Assembly: GCF_009858335.1 (NCBI RefSeq)
Contig: NZ_VMSE01000001.1
Coordinates: forward strand, 930,001-994,000
DNA length: 64,000 bases
Reading direction: 5' to 3'
Source: Methylovorus glucosotrophus
GTDB taxonomy: Bacteria; Pseudomonadota; Gammaproteobacteria; Burkholderiales; Methylophilaceae
The notes under the pieces were generated by a model. The model ran no database searches and was not told the DNA's origin. It saw only the letters and a list, made by a program, of their open reading frames with translations. This document shows positions 9,058 through 17,791 of the stretch, one piece after another. The translations under genes were made by a program, and so were the position numbers. Within the stretch, counting starts at the first letter, position 1. Each line of letters starts with the position of its first letter.

Positions 9058-10756
9058 CGCCTTGTCTGGCGTCCCTTCCGCGGCAGGTGTCCCGTCATCT
9101 CTTCATTTGCAGGTGCTGCGGGCCATGGCCCCTTATGGCCTCGAAATTGGACTTTCCAGTTTCATCATCAATGCCTGTGGTCTGCTAATGCCGCTATTCT
9201 CCATGCTGATCTATGACAAGGTCGTGGGGAATGGCAACGTCGAAACCTTGTGGACCCTGGTCGCCGGCATGCTGCTGGTGTTAGTACTGGAATTTACCCT
9301 GCGCACCATCCGTGCCTATGTCACGCAACGGTTGGGCGCGATAGCCGAGTTGCATATGGAAGGGCGCTTCATCGATCGCTTGCTGACTACCAACGCGCAG
9401 CAGGTGGCATCGCCTGGGGTATTGATGTCGCGATACCGCGATCTTGCCAGTGCCCGGGATGCCTTGTTGGCCCAGTATGCTGTGGTGGCGGCCGATATGC
9501 CTTTCATGTTGCTTTTTCTGCTCGCGCAAGGTTTGATCGGAGGATGGCTGGTGATGATTCCCATCCTTTTCGCCTTGCCTATCCTCCTGGGGCAGTGGCT
9601 GAGCAATAAACCTGAGCGCGACTACAGCAGTCGCACCCTGGGCGTGGCGGCTCGCAAGGCCTCCTTGCTGTCTGAGCTGGCGGGCAATCTCGCATTTCTG
9701 CAGATATCGCCCTTGCGTCACCTGCTGGCCGATCGCTGGGAGAGCGAAATGTATCAAGGGGCCATCTTGCGCGGACGCCAGCGATTCTGGCAAACGGCTG
9801 GGCAGGCCTGGGTGGGCATGTGTATTGGGCTGGCCTCGGTTACCTTGCTCGCCGTCGGCGTTTACCGCATTGAGGCGGGCGCCATCAGTGTGGGCGCGCT
9901 GATTGCCTGCTCCCTGATTCAGCTTCGGGCCATGCTGCAATTATCCTCCGCGGCTTCCTTGCTACTGGGGTGGAAGGACCTTAACCGCACGCAGGCAGAA
10001 TTGGATGCTGCCGCGCAACCTGAAGCAAATGCATCTTATGTTCAGATGCCGATTGCCAGCGGCAAAGGCGATATTTCCGTTACCCAGCTGACATGCCATA
10101 ACCAGGATGGCGACGTTACTCTTGATCATGTCAATCTTGCATTTGGCCCGGGCGAACGCATTGCGGTGATCGGCCGGCCAGGCTCGGGCAAATCGACATT
10201 GCTGCGTTGCATGGCCGGTGTACAGACCCCGTCTGAAGGGCAGGTATTGCTGAATGCGATGCGCGTGGAGGCATACAGCCCAGATCAGCGTGCCCTCGCC
10301 ATTACCTACAAACCTCAGGAGCCTTACCTGCTTGGCCCCTGCTTGCAGGATAATCTCGCGCGCATGGATAGCCTGCGCGCCGAGCAGGCCATGCTGCTGA
10401 CAGGCTTGGCAGCAGCGCTCAAAAGCGGCGAGTTGCGGCGGGATCAGGTCGTGTCTGCTGGCATGGGCCCACGGCTTTCGGCCGGGCAGTGCCAGATTGT
10501 GGTGTTGGCAAGAAGCCTGAGCGAAGACCCCCGGGTTTTTTTGCTGGACGAGCCTACCGCCGGAGTGGACGGCGAGACAGAAGCGAAGCTGGTCGACGCG
10601 GTCGATCAATTAACCCGGGGCAAAACAGTCATTCTCGCCACCCACAGCCTGGCTCTCTTGAAAAAGATGGACCGCATAGTGGTACTTGAGCGAGGAAAGG
10701 TCGTCGCCTCTGGAACTCCAGAGCGATTATTGCAGCCTGCAACAGGGCAAGCTTGA
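9041..10756 (+). CDS. Type I secretion ABC transporter (permease-ATPase fusion)
   Basis: About 571 residues from the ATG at 9041, which overlaps the end of the RTX gene by 17 bases; a longer frame opens earlier but lies inside the RTX gene. The N-terminal half carries the transmembrane segments of a type 1 exporter domain. The C-terminal half is the ATPase: Walker A GRPGSGKST near residue 378, Q-loop KPQEPYLL, signature LSAGQ (instead of the usual LSGGQ), Walker B VFLLDEPTAG near residue 499, and H-loop ATHS. It has no N-terminal C39-like peptidase domain, so it resembles PrtD-type rather than HlyB/LapB-type exporters. It is the expected energy-providing exporter for the preceding RTX protein. 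Confidence 0.93.
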   Translation: MSARPDALSGVPSAAGVPSSLHLQVLRAMAPYGLEIGLSSFIINACGLLMPLFSMLIYDKVVGNGNVETLWTLVAGMLLVLVLEFTLRTIRAYVTQRLGAIAELHMEGRFIDRLLTTNAQQVASPGVLMSRYRDLASARDALLAQYAVVAADMPFMLLFLLAQGLIGGWLVMIPILFALPILLGQWLSNKPERDYSSRTLGVAARKASLLSELAGNLAFLQISPLRHLLADRWESEMYQGAILRGRQRFWQTAGQAWVGMCIGLASVTLLAVGVYRIEAGAISVGALIACSLIQLRAMLQLSSAASLLLGWKDLNRTQAELDAAAQPEANASYVQMPIASGKGDISVTQLTCHNQDGDVTLDHVNLAFGPGERIAVIGRPGSGKSTLLRCMAGVQTPSEGQVLLNAMRVEAYSPDQRALAITYKPQEPYLLGPCLQDNLARMDSLRAEQAMLLTGLAAALKSGELRRDQVVSAGMGPRLSAGQCQIVVLARSLSEDPRVFLLDEPTAGVDGETEAKLVDAVDQLTRGKTVILATHSLALLKKMDRIVVLERGKVVASGTPERLLQPATGQA

Positions 10757-10856
10757 GCAATTGTCTATGCTGGGTTGAAACTCCAAGCCGTATGGCGCGA
10801 GTTTACGACTGCAGCAGCTGCAACCGAGATATTCACGCCAAGGCTTGATGTCATTC

Positions 10857-10893
10857 ATGGGCAGTGTTATCCATCCCGGATAACACTGCCCAT
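10857..10893. terminator. Perfect 16-bp hairpin between convergent genes
   Basis: Arms 10857-10872 and 10878-10893 are exact inverted repeats with a 5-base loop. It lies between the stop of the secretion operon (10756, plus) and the stop of the aldolase gene (10898, minus), so it can serve both strands. There is no T-tract. Confidence 0.7.
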
Positions 10894-10897
10894 GCCG

Positions 10898-11623
10898 TCA
10901 AATATCATTGCTGCTGTTCAAGCCCGGGTTAAGGGTTTCTTCTTGCTCGGTTTTTTCAACATCGGCATGCGCGTGCGTGGCTGGCTCATGGGCTTGCACG
11001 TCTGTGGCGATGCGATGTTTGGGCAGATTGCCACTGGCCAGCACAATCTGGCAGATATGCTCCAGTCGCTCAATATGTTCAAAAGCTCCCCAGGGATCGC
11101 GCGCCAAGGCAATCACGCCGTGCCGGTCCAAGCCCACAATATCCGCCGAGACATGCCCATCCGGCTGCAAATCGAGTGCCTGGCAGGTGGCCATGGCCAA
11201 TTCCAGGCTGATCGCCGGTACGTTCGGCACATTGGGCGCCACGCGCGTGTAACGATGGATTTCGGGGAAATCCAGTGACAATGCCTGCAAGTCCAGCCCG
11301 GCATACATGGCGGCGATGGTATAGGTGGGATGCACGTGGATAATGGCACGGGTGTCCGGAATCTCCTTCAGCAGCCTTCTGTGCAGCTCGATTTCGCCGC
11401 TGGGTTTGCCGCCATCCTCAGGGTTGAGTCGTATCAGCGAGTGGTCAGGCTGAAACTCAAGCTTGATCAGGCTTTCGGCTTCCAGCCGGTGCTTTTTGGA
11501 ACCCGATGGCGTGACGTATATCCAGTTCTCGTTTTTGCGGCGAACAGATCCATTACCATCCCGTGTCGATATCCATCCGCGGCTATAACATTCCTTCAAT
11601 ACATCACATATGGCAGTAATCAT
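10898..11623 (-). CDS. Class II aldolase/adducin family protein
   Basis: A 241-residue protein with the class II aldolase/adducin fold, which in known members (FucA, AraD, MtnB) binds zinc and cleaves or isomerises or dehydrates phosphorylated sugars. Visible features are an N-terminal NGSVRR stretch, TPSGSKKHRL, GEIELHRRLL with the likely catalytic Glu, the zinc pair in HVHPTYTIAAM, and a third His in LDRHGVIAL followed by the typical ERLEHICQI helix. The last 30 residues are unusually His/Glu-rich (ATHAHADVEKTEQEE). It is flanked by hairpins and not in an obvious operon, so the substrate cannot be assigned. Confidence 0.85.
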   Translation of the reverse strand: MITAICDVLKECYSRGWISTRDGNGSVRRKNENWIYVTPSGSKKHRLEAESLIKLEFQPDHSLIRLNPEDGGKPSGEIELHRRLLKEIPDTRAIIHVHPTYTIAAMYAGLDLQALSLDFPEIHRYTRVAPNVPNVPAISLELAMATCQALDLQPDGHVSADIVGLDRHGVIALARDPWGAFEHIERLEHICQIVLASGNLPKHRIATDVQAHEPATHAHADVEKTEQEETLNPGLNSSNDI

Positions 11624-11801
11624 GAGCTTATCCGGTCAAATTCATTTGACTGATAAGCGAAGGCGAGTTCAGTTTTATTTTGCTGTGAGCTTTTGTGTTT
11701 AATTGCCAGGCCTTTGAGAGGCAGCAAGATGATTTGGCAGGCAGTTACATTGCGATCGATGTCAAAGTCGCGATGAGTGGCGAACTCGTTGGATTAGGGA
11801 G

Positions 11802-11835
11802 GCAACTCTTCAGCCAGCCAAGGCTGAAGAGTTGC
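11802..11835 (-). terminator. Perfect 14-bp hairpin downstream of the PEP-CTERM gene
   Basis: Arms 11802-11815 and 11822-11835 are exact inverted repeats with a 6-base loop, 16 bases beyond the stop codon of the minus-strand PEP-CTERM gene. No clear T-tract follows. The rest of 11624-11850 shows no gene I can support. Confidence 0.65.
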
Positions 11836-11850
11836 AGGAAATTAAACCAG

Positions 11851-12447
11851 TTAGCTGGCCATGCTTGTGCGACGACGACGCGATATTGTCCCAATGAGGC
11901 CTAATCCCGATAACAGCATCAACGTGGTGCCGACCTCAGGCACCGCAGAGACAACCTTGATATTATCCAGCTGAAAGAGCTTGCCGGTTGATTGGGTAAT
12001 GGTGAGGGATAGCAAATTGGTAAACCCGGCTACGGTAAATGTCTGAAAGCCATACAACTGATCAAGTGTCAGTAACTGACTGATACTGCCGCCTGCCACG
12101 AAGTAACCCACGATTTTGACCTGGGTGGGTGGTAAACCGCCCCACTCAGCCAGATCAAGGGAAAGCAGATCAAAGGAGCTGCCAGCATTATTTGTGAGGG
12201 TTGTGCTTTGCTGGTACGAAGTGGTTTTTACCAACGCGGTGCTTTGTGTGTAGTAAATGTGTTGAGTGCCCAATGTTTGCAGGTCAGGGCTGGATGCATT
12301 GTCTACCAATGTGTATCCATCCTCCGTATAGCTTGCTCCTTGTGAATGCACGGCGCTGTCTGCGACTGCCAGCGACTCAAAGTCGATAGTGGTGGCTTGA
12401 GCGTTGAGGCTGCATAGCAAAGCGAGTGCTGCGATCGTGAATTTCAT
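11851..12447 (-). CDS. PEP-CTERM sorting domain protein
   Basis: A 198-residue exported protein. It has an N-terminal signal peptide (MKFTIAALALLCSLNAQA, cleavage after AQA), a beta-rich Ser/Thr-rich middle, and a C-terminal tripartite sorting signal: VPEVG, a hydrophobic helix (LMLLSGLGLIG) and an Arg cluster. In PEP-CTERM bacteria this tail is recognised by the EpsH/XrtA exosortase during export and is associated with exopolysaccharide. The motif here is PEV rather than strict PEP. No exosortase gene lies in the window, so the sortase must be elsewhere. A strong ribosome binding site (AAGGGGG) supports the start. Confidence 0.85.
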   Translation of the reverse strand: MKFTIAALALLCSLNAQATTIDFESLAVADSAVHSQGASYTEDGYTLVDNASSPDLQTLGTQHIYYTQSTALVKTTSYQQSTTLTNNAGSSFDLLSLDLAEWGGLPPTQVKIVGYFVAGGSISQLLTLDQLYGFQTFTVAGFTNLLSLTITQSTGKLFQLDNIKVVSAVPEVGTTLMLLSGLGLIGTISRRRRTSMAS

Positions 12448-12772
12448 GGTGAACCCCCTTGTTATATGGCATTTCCGAATGAAGTTGTTTTTTATTTCAA
12501 TGTCATTGAAGCGTGCTACCGCCCTGTGTAAGCAAAGCGTGTGCCATGGGGGAATGCTAAGGGTTAGTGGATATAAATCAGTTGCTTGCAGTAATTTTTA
12601 GCGGAAATAAAATCGACATGGACGGCTGGAAAGTACACGTTTGGGGCGTGTTGCACCGAAAAATCAATATTTATCAATAAGTTATGGTTAACGATGTGTA
12701 TGGGGTTATTAGCGGGGCTTATGGGTGAGATGCAAAGGGGCTGATACACCAGAAACGATGTGTTGAACGGCT
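12448..12772. other. Intergenic region, no gene seen
   Basis: A 325-base gap between the start of the PEP-CTERM gene and the stop of the Nramp gene, both minus strand. It is AT-richer than its surroundings and should hold the PEP-CTERM promoter. I found no strong sigma-70 match and no convincing terminator. The minus-strand frame through it overlaps the Nramp end and looks non-coding. Confidence 0.5.
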
Positions 12773-14020
12773 TCATAAGGTTACGAGCATACCTGCAACG
12801 GTTAGCGCCATGGCCGCCGTTGCTGCCCAGCCCAGCCACCACAGGCGCAGGCTGATGACATGAGGCCCCATGATGCTGCCCCGGGATGCCAACAGCATCA
12901 TGACCACCATAATGGGGACAGAAATCACGCCATTGATGACCGCGGCCCAGAACAATTCCTTAACGGGGTCCATGGGCGTAAAGCAGAAAATCACGCCACC
13001 CACGGTCGCGGCGGCAATCACGCCGTAAAAACCACGTCCCTCGTTGCGGTCCAGTCTGGAATTCAGACCTCCTTGCCATCCTGCTGCCTCCGTTACCGCA
13101 TAGCCTGCTGAACCCGCCAGTATGGGAACTGCCAGCATGCCAGTGCCGATGATGCCCATGCTGAACAGGATAAAAGTAAATTCTCCAGCAAGAGGTCTCA
13201 AGGCTTCTGCCGCTTGTGCGGAGGTCTGGATGTCCGTTATTCCGGCGGCATTCAGCGTGGCAGCCGTGCTGAGGATGATGAAAAATGCAATCAGATTGGA
13301 AAAGCTCATGCCGATAATGGTATCGAGCCTGATGTGTCGCAGCTTGCGCTTTACCTCCTGAGTGGTGGGGGCGGGAAGGTCTGCCGTATCTTCCATTTCC
13401 TGGGCGGCCTGCCAGAAAAAAAGATACGGACTGATGGTGGTGCCAAACACCGCCACGATCATCAGCAGCATGTCATGGTTGATGGAGATGCCCGGATGGA
13501 TCACTTTCCCCACGACCATGCCCCAATCCAGATGCAGCGTGAAAACGACCGCCACGTACGATAACAATGCCAATGTCAGCCATTTGAGCCAGCGCACATG
13601 AGTGCGATAAGGCAGAAACACCTGCAGCAGCAGGCAAATGAGCCCAAACGCCACGGCATAGAGATGCGCTGAACCGCCTACCAGCAAGCGCAAAGCCTCT
13701 GCCATGGCGGCAATATCGGCGGCCACATTCAGCGTATTGGCGATCAGCAGCATGCTGACCACGGTCAGCAACACCCATCGCGGGAAACTGGTCTTGATAT
13801 TGGCAGCCAGGCCTTGCCGCGTGACATAGCCGATGCGGGCGCTCACCATCTGGATGGCGACCATCAGCGGCAAGGTAAAGATCATGGTCCACAGCATGGA
13901 GTAGCCAAATTGCGCGCCGGCCTGGGAATAGGTCGCGATGCCGCTTGGATCATCATCCGCGGCACCTGTCACCAGTCCGGGTCCAAGCTTTCCCAGACTA
14001 CGTTGCAGTTTGTTGATCAT
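12773..14020 (-). CDS. Nramp-family divalent metal transporter, non-canonical
   Basis: A 415-residue multi-pass membrane protein of the Nramp/MntH family. The N-terminal helix carries DDDPSGIATYSQAGAQFGY (about residues 22-40), which matches the family's first-helix metal-binding segment. However, the canonical DPGN is DPSG here, and helix 6 reads TTISPYLFFWQ (about 194-204) with no MPH triplet. In canonical Mn/Fe transporters the helix 6 Met is a soft-metal ligand, so its loss suggests a different ion, as in Nramp-related Mg or Al transporters. The substrate is therefore inferred only as a divalent or trivalent metal. It lies 97 bases downstream of the EamA gene on the same strand and may be cotranscribed. 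Confidence 0.85.
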   Translation of the reverse strand: MINKLQRSLGKLGPGLVTGAADDDPSGIATYSQAGAQFGYSMLWTMIFTLPLMVAIQMVSARIGYVTRQGLAANIKTSFPRWVLLTVVSMLLIANTLNVAADIAAMAEALRLLVGGSAHLYAVAFGLICLLLQVFLPYRTHVRWLKWLTLALLSYVAVVFTLHLDWGMVVGKVIHPGISINHDMLLMIVAVFGTTISPYLFFWQAAQEMEDTADLPAPTTQEVKRKLRHIRLDTIIGMSFSNLIAFFIILSTAATLNAAGITDIQTSAQAAEALRPLAGEFTFILFSMGIIGTGMLAVPILAGSAGYAVTEAAGWQGGLNSRLDRNEGRGFYGVIAAATVGGVIFCFTPMDPVKELFWAAVINGVISVPIMVVMMLLASRGSIMGPHVISLRLWWLGWAATAAMALTVAGMLVTL

Positions 14021-14117
14021 GTGCTACGGCTCCCTATACGCTGCTGTGACAGTGTGGCCATGAAAGCTTGGTGGCCGATCCGCTGTTGGGCGATGTTGCC
14101 GATATCGGTGATGCCGC

Positions 14118-14552
14118 TCATCGCTTCAATGCCAATAACACAACGCCTGCCGCTACCAATGCAATGCCTGCCCATTCGCGGGCAATGGGGCGCTCACCGA
14201 GGAAAGCAAAGGCAAAAATAGCCACCAGCACCAGGCTCAGTTTATCCACCGGCGCCACCTTGGAGGCATCGCCTATCTGCAATGCCCGAAAGTAGCATAC
14301 CCAGGATGCCCCTGTTGCCAGGCCGGACAATCCCAAAAATACCCAGGTTTTGCCAGACAGGTTCAAGGGATTCGTCCACTTGCCCGCCATGACAACAAAA
14401 AGCGACAGAATCACAACGATGAACCCGGTTCTCACCAGCGTTGCCAGGTCACTGTCGACACCCTGTATGCCTATTTTTGCAAAAATGGCTGTCATCGCGG
14501 CAAACACCGCGGAGAGCAAAGCCCAGAGTAGCCAGTTTGAGGATGAGATCAT
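14118..14552 (-). CDS. EamA-domain (DMT superfamily) small transporter
   Basis: A 144-residue integral membrane protein with about five hydrophobic helices and a single EamA repeat, roughly half the size of ordinary ten-helix DMT carriers. The pattern is typical of short family members: an N-terminal WLLWALLSAVFAAMTAIFAKIG, RALQIGDASKVAPVDKLS, then FLGERPIAREWAGIALVAAG. Such single-domain proteins are thought to act as dimers. The substrate is unknown. The Nramp gene follows it in the same direction and the autotransporter is divergent. Confidence 0.83.
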   Translation of the reverse strand: MISSSNWLLWALLSAVFAAMTAIFAKIGIQGVDSDLATLVRTGFIVVILSLFVVMAGKWTNPLNLSGKTWVFLGLSGLATGASWVCYFRALQIGDASKVAPVDKLSLVLVAIFAFAFLGERPIAREWAGIALVAAGVVLLALKR

Positions 14553-14764
14553 GATGGGGTTCTCGTTAAACGTTAAATAAGCGCGTCAATGTCCCATGGT
14601 GCTGATCATGCATGTCAGCGCGCCACCTTCCATGAATATAGCGTATGCAAGCGCTTCCGGCTTACATCGCCCTTTTCTTCACATGAATGACCATCATGAG
14701 ACCGGCAAATCAGGCCTTTGAACTGCCGATATTTGTGGGTGCCAGGCCAGAAATCGATCAGGCG

Positions 14765-14777
14765 TCACATCATGTGA
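14765..14777. promoter_or_regulatory. 13-base dyad upstream of the autotransporter
   Basis: TCACAT, one central base, then ATGTGA: a perfect palindrome. It could be an operator for a dimeric regulator. It is 127 bases before the GTG start. Confidence 0.4.
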
Positions 14778-14792
14778 GTTCCCGGGAAATTA

Positions 14793-14810
14793 TCCCGAAT
14801 TAATTCGGGA
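14793..14810. promoter_or_regulatory. 18-bp perfect palindrome upstream of the autotransporter
   Basis: TCCCGAATTAATTCGGGA, followed by TTTT. It lies 93 bases before the start codon. It may be an operator or a hairpin in the 5' leader; no upstream plus-strand gene ends here, so a simple terminator is less likely. Confidence 0.45.
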
Positions 14811-14903
14811 TTTTATCTGTACGTATTTTGTGAACCTTCTCTGACAATCCCTCCGCTTTTCGTCATAAGTAAACCTATAAAAAAATTCAGTGGAGAACAA
14901 TCA

Positions 14904-17711
14904 GTGCAAAACAATCATGATCGTGGAGTAAAACGTAAGGGGATAGCGCTGGCAGTAGCCATGGCATTGCCCATGATGGTGTTGGGTAATGAAGCGTTTG
15001 CCGACTGTACAACGGGCTCTGCACCGTCGACAGACGCGAATAATGTCACCTGTACCGACGGCAGCCGGTATAACAATGCGGCAGGTTCGACGCTCAGCAA
15101 TACCGCCACCATTTCGACTACAGGAACCACGAGCAGCGTGGTGCAGATGGAAGGGAACGGTAATACATTTGTGAATGCCGGTACCCTGGTCAATGATTCT
15201 GTCTATACCAATACCACGGCCAATGCCTCGCAGAAATATGGCGTATACATCGGCTCTGGCTCGGCCACTGGGGATGAAGTTAACCGCATTACCAATAGCG
15301 GCACCATTAGTGCCACCATCAGCGATGCCAATATGCTGACCAACAAGACCCGGCTGAATACAGCGGCAGTCGTCGGTGTCGGCACCGATGTCGAAGGCGA
15401 ATACACGCTTAAAAATTCGGGCACTATTACCGCGACTCATAACGGCGTTGGCCGGGTCAATGGTGTCGAGGTGGGTGGTGATGTTGAGAGCATGGTCATT
15501 ACCAATAGTGGCACGATTGCAGGTGTGCAATCGCATGCCATCACCAAAACAACCAGCACGGCAACCTCATTCCAGGGCACGGTTACCCTTAGCGATTCCT
15601 CCACGACTTCGGCTGCCAATATAGGGGTGGCCGCAGGTATCTATTCCGAAGAAGAGGCTGCCAGCGTCACCATCAACAACACCGGCACCATCAGCGGCAC
15701 TGGTACCTATGCCAGTGGTATCTATACCCGCGCGGCTGAATCCGTAATTAACAATGATGGTGTTATTTCCGGAACGGCAATCGGTGTTGCTCATGTATCC
15801 GACAGCGGCGAAGTCCGCAGCATGACACTCAATAACGGCGGCACCATCAATGGCGATATCCTTTCCGTCAACGGCGCGGCCCTGCGTTGGTGGTCTTTGT
15901 CCAATGGCGAAGCGACCGGTAGCGCGACCATTGATTCGCGACTTAACATCAATAGCCAATGGGGTCAGGCTGACAGTGCGATTACCAATAGTGGCACTAT
16001 CAACGGTAATCTCTACTACAGCAATGGCACGCACACCCTGGTCAATACGGGCACCTTGTCAGGAAACATTGATCTTGATCAGCGGGATACCACATGCAGC
16101 AGCTGCAACACGTCTAGCGCTGGTGAAAATACCGTTGGCGGGACAGCGGGTGTTAGCAGCAACTGGACCGTGGTCGGCACCAAGCAATTCACCTTTGAAA
16201 ATGCAGGCGATTTTGACGGAGACCTGGTGATCCATACTGCATCCAGCAGTGCATCCGGTAGTCTGGTAGAAAGCAGCATTACCCTGGTACCCACCATTCT
16301 CGGCAGTGGTGCTGGCAGCAGCCTGCTGAACCCTTCCGGTAATATCGCTGGCATGGGTGACACGCTCAATATCGTCACCACCGCAGGCGGCGATGAATCT
16401 GACATCACGCTGGCTCCCAAAGTCGCAAGCGGTGTCGTGGTGAAGAATGGCGAGTTTTTCACCGTTGCCAATACCTATCAAATCAATGGCTCCACAGTGA
16501 GCGCAGGCGCTACTACCCTACCTGAAGTCAGCAGCGCAAACAGCTTGATCAACTGGACGGCCGAGGTGAATGCAAATGGCAGTCTGGTACTGGAGTCCTC
16601 TACCAGCACAACCGGTATCACCGGTATTTCCCAGGGTGCGCGTAGCGCATTGAACAACCTGCTGACCTTTGACAGCACGCTGGGTAGCCAGGTACAAAAC
16701 CTGGAAGGCGATGCGGCGGTACAAAAGGCAGCGGAGCAACTGAAGCCTGAGGTCAATAACGCAGGCTACCAGGCCGTAGTATCTGCAACCGACAAGGTGT
16801 TCGGGCTGATTGGTCAGCATCTGGAAAACCTGAATATCGCCCAGCTCGGTGGCAAGAGCGGCGTGGCAACAGGTGAGCAGGCGACGTCTTCTGGCATCTG
16901 GTTCCAGACCTTTGGTTTCCGCGGCGATCAGGATAAGCGCAAAGGGGTGGATGGTTATGATGCCGATGCATTTGGTTTCGCGGCTGGTGCTGATACCTTG
17001 GTGGGCGACGGCAATACGCGCGTCGGTGCTGCGATCAGCTACGGTAATTCCGATGTCAGCGGCAAGGGCGTGACATCGTCCAACCGTCTGGATATCGATA
17101 GCTATCAGGCTACCCTGTATGGCACACGCCTGATGGATGGCTGGTACCTGAATGGCGCAGTAGGTCTTGGCCGCCATGAGTATGACAGCCGTCGTGTCAT
17201 CATCAACAACACCGTCAGTGGCAGCCATGAAGCATGGCAATATACCGCCAAGGTGGATGCTGGCAAGCCGATCAGCATCGGCAAGTCTTCGCTGATTCCG
17301 GTAGCTTCGCTTGCCTATAGCCGTCTGGATGAAAATGGCTACACCGAGCATGGGGAAGGCGCATTGCGCATCAGTGGTCGTGACACAGATTCCTTGCGTT
17401 CTGGCCTGGGTGTCAAAGCCGTTGTGCCTCTGGAAATCGGCAGCCTGAAGTCTGGCATCGAACTCCGCGCCCTTTGGCAGCATGAGTTTGCGAATACGGA
17501 TCAGGATACGACCGCACGCTTTGCCGCGGGTGGCAGCACCTTCCGTACTTCGGCGGTGAGCCAGGAGCGTGATAGCGCCAATCTCGGCATCAGCTACCGC
17601 ATTGTGGGCAACAATACCCTCAAGCAAAGCTTGCTGTTGAGCTACGATGCTGAAATCCGCAATCAATACCTCGGCCAAACTGCATTGTTGCAGGCGAGGT
17701 TTGATTTTTAA
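14904..17711 (+). CDS. Autotransporter (type Va) with beta-helix passenger
   Basis: A 935-residue protein starting at GTG 14904, with GGAG eight bases upstream. It has a signal peptide with a basic n-region (KRK) and a likely cleavage AFA|DC near residue 34. The passenger (about 35-640) repeats short motifs such as ITNSGTI, LKNSGTI and INNTGTI, typical of a right-handed beta-helix. The last 280 residues form the outer-membrane translocator barrel (IWFQTFGFRGDQDKRKG through QARFDF, ending in Phe). I see no serine-protease motif. Two Cys pairs in the passenger are uncommon for this family. It is likely an adhesin or surface protein; the ligand is unknown. Confidence 0.92.
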   Translation: MQNNHDRGVKRKGIALAVAMALPMMVLGNEAFADCTTGSAPSTDANNVTCTDGSRYNNAAGSTLSNTATISTTGTTSSVVQMEGNGNTFVNAGTLVNDSVYTNTTANASQKYGVYIGSGSATGDEVNRITNSGTISATISDANMLTNKTRLNTAAVVGVGTDVEGEYTLKNSGTITATHNGVGRVNGVEVGGDVESMVITNSGTIAGVQSHAITKTTSTATSFQGTVTLSDSSTTSAANIGVAAGIYSEEEAASVTINNTGTISGTGTYASGIYTRAAESVINNDGVISGTAIGVAHVSDSGEVRSMTLNNGGTINGDILSVNGAALRWWSLSNGEATGSATIDSRLNINSQWGQADSAITNSGTINGNLYYSNGTHTLVNTGTLSGNIDLDQRDTTCSSCNTSSAGENTVGGTAGVSSNWTVVGTKQFTFENAGDFDGDLVIHTASSSASGSLVESSITLVPTILGSGAGSSLLNPSGNIAGMGDTLNIVTTAGGDESDITLAPKVASGVVVKNGEFFTVANTYQINGSTVSAGATTLPEVSSANSLINWTAEVNANGSLVLESSTSTTGITGISQGARSALNNLLTFDSTLGSQVQNLEGDAAVQKAAEQLKPEVNNAGYQAVVSATDKVFGLIGQHLENLNIAQLGGKSGVATGEQATSSGIWFQTFGFRGDQDKRKGVDGYDADAFGFAAGADTLVGDGNTRVGAAISYGNSDVSGKGVTSSNRLDIDSYQATLYGTRLMDGWYLNGAVGLGRHEYDSRRVIINNTVSGSHEAWQYTAKVDAGKPISIGKSSLIPVASLAYSRLDENGYTEHGEGALRISGRDTDSLRSGLGVKAVVPLEIGSLKSGIELRALWQHEFANTDQDTTARFAAGGSTFRTSAVSQERDSANLGISYRIVGNNTLKQSLLLSYDAEIRNQYLGQTALLQARFDF

Positions 17712-17737
17712 TTAGCTCGACTCAAGTAAAGTCAGCA

Positions 17738-17767
17738 AAGCGGGGTGGCAACACCCCGCTTTTTTTT
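17738..17767 (+). terminator. Intrinsic terminator of the autotransporter gene
   Basis: GCGGGGTG (17741-17748), loop GCAA, CACCCCGC (17753-17760), followed by seven T. This is a textbook rho-independent terminator 27 bases after the stop. Confidence 0.92.
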
Positions 17768-17791
17768 GTATTGCGCCATTTGGATGACGCC

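Larger units (their letters stand above)
14553..14903. other. Divergent promoter region of the EamA and autotransporter genes
   Basis: A 351-base gap between divergent genes. It holds two perfect dyads in its right half (14765-14777 and 14793-14810, listed separately) and the ribosome binding site GGAG at 14892-14895. I found no gene in it. Confidence 0.6.

Noticed and set aside
12564..12842. Minus-strand 92-codon frame between the Nramp and PEP-CTERM genes
   Set aside because: It overlaps the end of the Nramp gene in another frame and has no family resemblance.
16518..17678. Antisense 386-codon frame opposite the autotransporter barrel
   Set aside because: The plus-strand protein has a full recognisable barrel; the antisense product is low-complexity and without known domain.
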